Below are positions 59,771-64,000 of a stretch of 64,000 nt of DNA, one piece after another. Positions within the stretch are counted from its first letter, which is position 1. Each line of letters opens with the position of its first letter. Position numbers and translations under genes: made by a program. The notes below the pieces were generated by a model. That model was not told where the DNA came from and searched no databases. It saw only the letters and a program-made list of their open reading frames with translations. Source of the stretch: Sequoia sempervirens (Eukaryota; Streptophyta; Pinopsida; Cupressales; Cupressaceae); the NCBI GenBank assembly GCA_007258455.2, contig VDFB02193867.1:532137071-532201070 (forward strand), in the 5' to 3' direction.

Positions 59771-61482
59771 AACTAGTAGCAAACTCTCCCAGAGAGATCA
59801 TCCATGGCATTCATGATCAAGAGAGATTCCAGCACAACTCTGCCTCTCTCTTCCTCTGCTTCAACCTCATGGCCTCGACCTTTCAGTCAGCCACTCGGCC
59901 CTCACTATCTCTCTCTGTCTCTCATCTCTTCATCTCTATGGTTTCAGAACATCCAATGCATACGTATATAAAATCGTTCTCTGCAGGCTCTATGAAATTG
60001 TTCTTTTCCAACTGTCGGATCAATTCTTGCGAATCATCCAGCCCAACATCATCAGATGTTTCCACTTCCTCATGTTTTAGTTTTCCAACTTCAACACAAA
60101 AATGTTTCACATCCTACTTTCTCTTATTGGTCCAAATTACACCATGTCAAAAAGTCTTCATTCGGTCAAAAGGCATTCAACCTATGTTGGCATGTCGGTG
60201 AGACACTAACTGTGTCTCCCTGATGCCAGCACAGCCAGCATTCGATATCGCCAAGAGTTATCCCTATCGGCAAGAGGTTACATCAAGTCTAGAGAGCTAT
60301 CGCTCAGACTTCACCATGTTGCCAAGACCTCACACCGAATATCACAAGTTAAATCAACATCAGTATTCTCATCAGTGAGATAATCGCCATTTGACGAGAC
60401 ATCATACCAATGTTCAAAAGGTCATTCCAAAGTGTAGTCGGCAAGACTAACATATTTTGCCAAGACATCATACCGAGCTTTCAAGTCATACCGAACACCG
60501 AGTAGTCACCAAGAGTCATACCGACATCAGGATTCCCATAGGAAAGACAAACGCTCTTCGCCAAAACTTCATAATGAGCTCTTCATGTTATACCGAAACA
60601 CCCGAGTTGGCAAGACATATCGCTTTCACTGAGACGTTACTCTGAAGTCTTCAAGTCATACCGAGTCAGAAAGAATTTCCACATTTGGTAAGATAACATA
60701 CCGAAACACATGTGTTACACCGAAGTCTCCTATCGACCAGACGTACCATTGTCACCAAGAGGTTACACCGAGCCTCTTATGTTACACCGAAGTCACACAG
60801 CCATCGGCAAGACCAACACCTATCACCAAGACTTCACGCCAAAGTCTCCAGGTTATCTTGAGGTCACCTTTTGCCAGGAGTCATGCCAAATACATCCCAC
60901 ACCGTCAGTGAGACAAATTCCTATCGCCAAGACCTCATAGTGAAGCCTTCAAGTCATAATGATGTGTTCCACTGTTGGTGAGAGAATCAATCTTCAGCAA
61001 GACTTCTTATCGAGGTTTCCATGTTATCTCAAACACTGGTCGCCAAGAGTCACACCGAACCTATGACATCACATGCTATCGGCAAGACTTCTGATAATTG
61101 ATGAGACATCATATCGAAACAAGCCTTTCAGCCAAGTCTCCTCGATATCCGATACAAACCAACCTGTTGGCCAGAAATCTCCCAGTTGCCAAGAGATCTT
61201 CCCAAATCTTCAAGTCACCCTGATGACTACAATCAGTGAGACATCTCGATGTCGCTAGGACCACATACCGACACACTCGAGTTACCTTGACATATGCTAG
61301 GCACCCGATAACAAACCCTTATGTCGCTGAGACATTCCATATTAGTAAGAGATCTCACTGAGTCTCCATGTCATAGCGATAGGTCCATTCGGAAAGACTT
61401 AAACAAAGTCTTAGCAACCAGTGCAAACCACAGGGTTCCAAAGCTGCCAGTCAGCTAGACAAAAGGAATGTCATGCCGATTT
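59771..61482 (-). repeat. 5' LTR of the copia-like element, part 2
   Basis: Continues the LTR from 46903 and matches 41508-43243, including the CGGCAAGAC-type array. It stops in mid-LTR at 61482, where a gypsy LTR begins. The CG-containing motifs are better preserved here than in the 3' LTR. Confidence 0.9.
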
Positions 61483-62977
61483 TGTGGTGCAGGAGCACCC
61501 ATAGGTTACCATAGGTTGTTTAGAAGGTCTGTTTAGGACAGTCTTGTCTAGAGCAAATAAGCAATAAAATTTAGTTCATTTGGATGTAAGCCTTAATGTG
61601 ATTTTTTTTGGTTGGATTTTGATTAGATGAACGTCATGTTGACCATAAAATAGGTATCATTAGGTTCTAGCTCAAAATGAGGTCTTGGAGTTTGAGAAAT
61701 TCTTGCAAATATTTGAAAATGTTGCTCAATTGGAGCTACAAGCGGCCAAGAAGAGCCCAAGGGAGAGCATAACTGAATTGAAGACCCTATTTATGGGATG
61801 CCTTAGCATTGGAGTGGGGTTGGAAGCATTTGTTATTTTTTGAAGTTTTGTGAATTCAAGGAAAGCAGTTGTTTTTGAGAGTGAATTTTCTAATTTTTTA
61901 CCTTGTAGTGAGGTTTTGATGAATTAGTCATGGCACTGTAATTTGTGTAGGGTGTAGTGTAGTTTTTCTTCGAGCTTTGTGTGACACTAGATAGTTTCTT
62001 TTTTCATTTTCAAGCATTGTTTTTAAATAGTTTTGATTTCATGCTGTGATGGTCTGAACCAGGCAGTTTTGTGAGAATGGAGTGTTAGTTCACTTTCCCA
62101 CCGTACAAATTGTACGTCCCTTTGGGAACATTGACTAGACTCCATGGATGTACATATAGTATGGTTTAGGGTTTTTGAAATCACAAGAGTTGTTTTGGAA
62201 GTCTTACCCTAGGCGAGCCAGGAAGAGTCCAACTAGGAAATACTATAGTACAGAGCACATAACTTGTCGGGGTGTCAAAGTTTTGACAAATTATCTTTTA
62301 GAGAAGGTAGATAAGTGCCTTGCCAAGGCTTAGCATGGAGGAGGAAGCTCCATCAATCCAACTGGTGTGAGGAATATTTAACAGATTAAGAGCAGCCAAG
62401 AAAGGGCTTAAAAGACCTAGTTTTGGCTCATTTTCAAGTTAGGGCATTGTACAAACAACTGAGACCCAAGACCCCAAAAAATCTTGAGAGGTGGGCATAT
62501 GAACCAGGAATCCCAAGAAAAGATTTGGGTGTTCTTTGGAAAGTTTTGAGAACTAACCTATTTTCTCGGAGAAGGAGGCCTAATTGGGGCTCCTAGGGAT
62601 TGTAGCCTTTTTAGGCCTAAATGAGGGTTTGGTGGAAGTGACTAAGAAATGAAGTTAGGTGGACCCTCAAGAACCAATATAGGATGTATTGAAGACATTA
62701 GAAACACCTTCACACCCCTGCAAAGCTAAATTCAAGATTTAGGTGTACTGTAGCCTTTAGGGTGGATTAAGGGCTAAGGTTAGAGTTGCAAGATTGCACC
62801 AAGACTTGTATTGGTAGGAGGATCTAAGTTGATAGTTGGGTTGGAAAGGAGAAACCAAGGGACCCTAAGAAGGAAGAGGTCCTATAGGTTTCAAGTGGTG
62901 GAGTGCAACACCCTAGAAGTCTTCCAAGAAAGACCCAGAGCATGAAACAGTGATTATTTCATCCAACCTCCCTATCA
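61483..62977 (+). repeat. Gypsy 5' LTR
   Basis: 1495 bp from TGTGGTGCAGG to CCCTATCA. The start is defined by the break in the host LTR and the end by the primer site. The 3' partner is outside the window. Left flank is GATTT. Confidence 0.8.
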
Positions 62978-62980
62978 TAT

Positions 62981-62992
62981 TGGTATCAGAGC
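62981..62992 (+). other. Primer-binding site, initiator tRNA-Met
   Basis: TGGTATCAGAGC, perfect, three bases after the LTR end. Confidence 0.95.
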
Positions 62993-63052
62993 AACAAAAT
63001 ATTTGGGATAGAATAATATAAGTTAGAGATTGAGTCTAGTGGTTCTACTGAC

Positions 63053-64000
63053 ATGGTGACAAATGCATAATTGGCCAAGAAGGTCGAAGAATAGGAGGAA
63101 GACAATAGGCTATTGAGGGAAAGAATAGCCCAACTTGAGCAAGCAATGAGTAATGTGCAGTTGGAAGGAAGGGTACCAAAGAAAGAAGAGGTTACAAAGG
63201 AAGACAAGATCCCTAAACCTGACCCTATTTTGCAAGAAGATCCTTTCTTGAAGGCATTGAAGGATTTGAGTGGAAAAGCACTTGAAGGAATACCACTGTT
63301 TAGTGGGAAAATGGAAGCTAATCTAGTCATGGATTGGATAGAGGGAATGGAAAACCATTTTGAATGTGATGGGATCACTGAAGCACAGAAGGTAAAGGTG
63401 GCCAAATCAAGATTCAAAGGTTCTGCCTTGACATGGTGGAGGTTCATTTAGATAGAGAGAGAAAAGGAAGGCAAGAAGCCTATTTCTACTTGGAAGGGAA
63501 TGGTTACCAAAGTGAGAGAAGCATACATGCCAGATGATTATGAAATTCAATTGCACAAGAAAAGACAGGGCTTGAGACAAAGAGACCAAGATGTGAATTC
63601 CTATATGGAGGAGTTTCAAAAATTTTGCATGAGGTCTAATGTTTCTAAGGATGAAAGTCTTAAGGTGGCTAGATACCTTAGCAATTTGAAGTGGAACATT
63701 CAAGAGGAGATGACTCTTCTAAGTCCCAAAATAGTTCACCAATGCTATCAATTGACTATAAAGATTGAAGAGAGGAGGAATAGGAAACAAGATCAGGCTT
63801 CTAAAAGTAGAGGTAAAGGCAAAGATCAAAGAGGACATAGAGGTGGATACCAAAGTAGAGGGACTGAACAAAGAAGTCAGTGAGAGTCTAAACTCATAGA
63901 GCATGGAAGTGAAACAACTTCTAGAGGAGGCTATGGAAGAGGTAGAGGACCTCAAGGAGGTTCAAATAGAGGAAGAGAAGCAAGCAGAAGTAACTCATAC
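63053..64000 (+). pseudogene. Gypsy gag, partial at right edge
   Basis: ATG at 63053, 60 bases after the primer site, opens a frame with TAA and TAG stops within the first 15 codons, then TAG at 63449-63451 and TGA at 63881-63883, all in the same frame. Sequence includes a coiled start (RERIAQLEQAM), the gag domain (IPLFSGKMEANLVMDWIEGME, SALTWWRF), YMEEFQKFCMRSN and a basic Gly/Arg-rich tail (RGHRGGYQSRG) where the zinc knuckle should soon follow. Four stops but no frameshift, so it is better preserved than other gag copies here. Confidence 0.85.

Larger units (their letters stand above)
41119..61482 (-). mobile_element. Copia-like non-coding LTR element (-), 5' LTR interrupted twice
   Basis: Direct repeats at 41119-43290 and at 46519-46903 plus 59771-61482 flank a 3.2-kb interior. 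On the minus strand there is a perfect primer site TGGTATCAGAGC (46505-46516) two bases from the 5' LTR, and a CAAGTGGGATAT polypurine tract just before TGTTGAAATATG at the 3' LTR. Both are copia features. The interior shows no gag or pol. The 5' LTR is split by the element at 46904-59765 and cut again at 61482 by a gypsy element; its last 47 bp should lie beyond the window. Low-side flank is GACCT (41114-41118). Confidence 0.85.
61483..64000 (+). mobile_element. Ty3/gypsy-type element (+), 5' part only
   Basis: 5' LTR (61483-62977), primer site and gag are present; the element runs past the right edge. It was inserted inside the 5' LTR of the copia-like element, so it is younger than that element. 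Confidence 0.85.

Noticed and set aside
1..64000. tRNA, rRNA or snRNA genes
   Set aside because: I saw none; short matches to tRNA sequence are primer-binding sites of LTR elements.

Overview
This window is plant nuclear DNA made almost entirely of nested, decayed retrotransposons. No intact host gene is visible. The kingdom call rests on Ty1/copia and Ty3/gypsy pol genes, a plant L1-type LINE with a C-terminal RNase H, a PPR-type pentatricopeptide fragment, and initiator-tRNA-Met primer sites (TGGTATCAGAGC). The density of old, stop-riddled insertions suggests a very large genome; a gymnosperm is my best guess, but that is inference.

Layout. 1-3006: a long reading frame of unknown function, open at the left edge and broken by two stops. 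3007-5101: a TATA-bearing, LTR-like region whose transcribed part is duplicated in tandem (period about 920 bp). 5102-10833: a decayed L1-type LINE (+). 10834-16223: a decayed gypsy element (-). 16229-33856: a copia element (-) with an AGGTT/AGGTC target duplication. It is split twice: by a short non-autonomous LTR element (21217-25727, duplication CAACT) inside gag, and by a chromodomain gypsy element (26751-32654, +) inside its 5' LTR. A 527-base assembly gap (29289-29815) removes the RT of that gypsy element.

33862-41118: mostly featureless AT-rich DNA with a TAGTCAT-rich repeat, a 99-bp tandem duplication, a PPR gene fragment, and a roughly 350-bp inverted repeat made partly from PPR sequence.

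41119 to the right edge: a copia-like but apparently non-coding LTR element (-), with 2.17-kb LTRs and a 3.2-kb interior. Its 5' LTR is interrupted twice. One insertion is a 12.86-kb element (46904-59765, duplication GATAC) with about 4.98-kb LTRs and a 2.9-kb interior that carries only a decayed, non-pol reading frame. The other is a gypsy element (61483 onward, +) whose LTR, primer site and gag start are seen before the window ends.

The relative order of insertion can be read from the nesting. Most premature stops are explained by C-to-T changes at CAG, CGA or TGG codons, as expected for heavily methylated transposon DNA. All coding features are relics; none looks competent to move by itself. 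Nothing here was checked against a database; family names come from motifs seen in translation.
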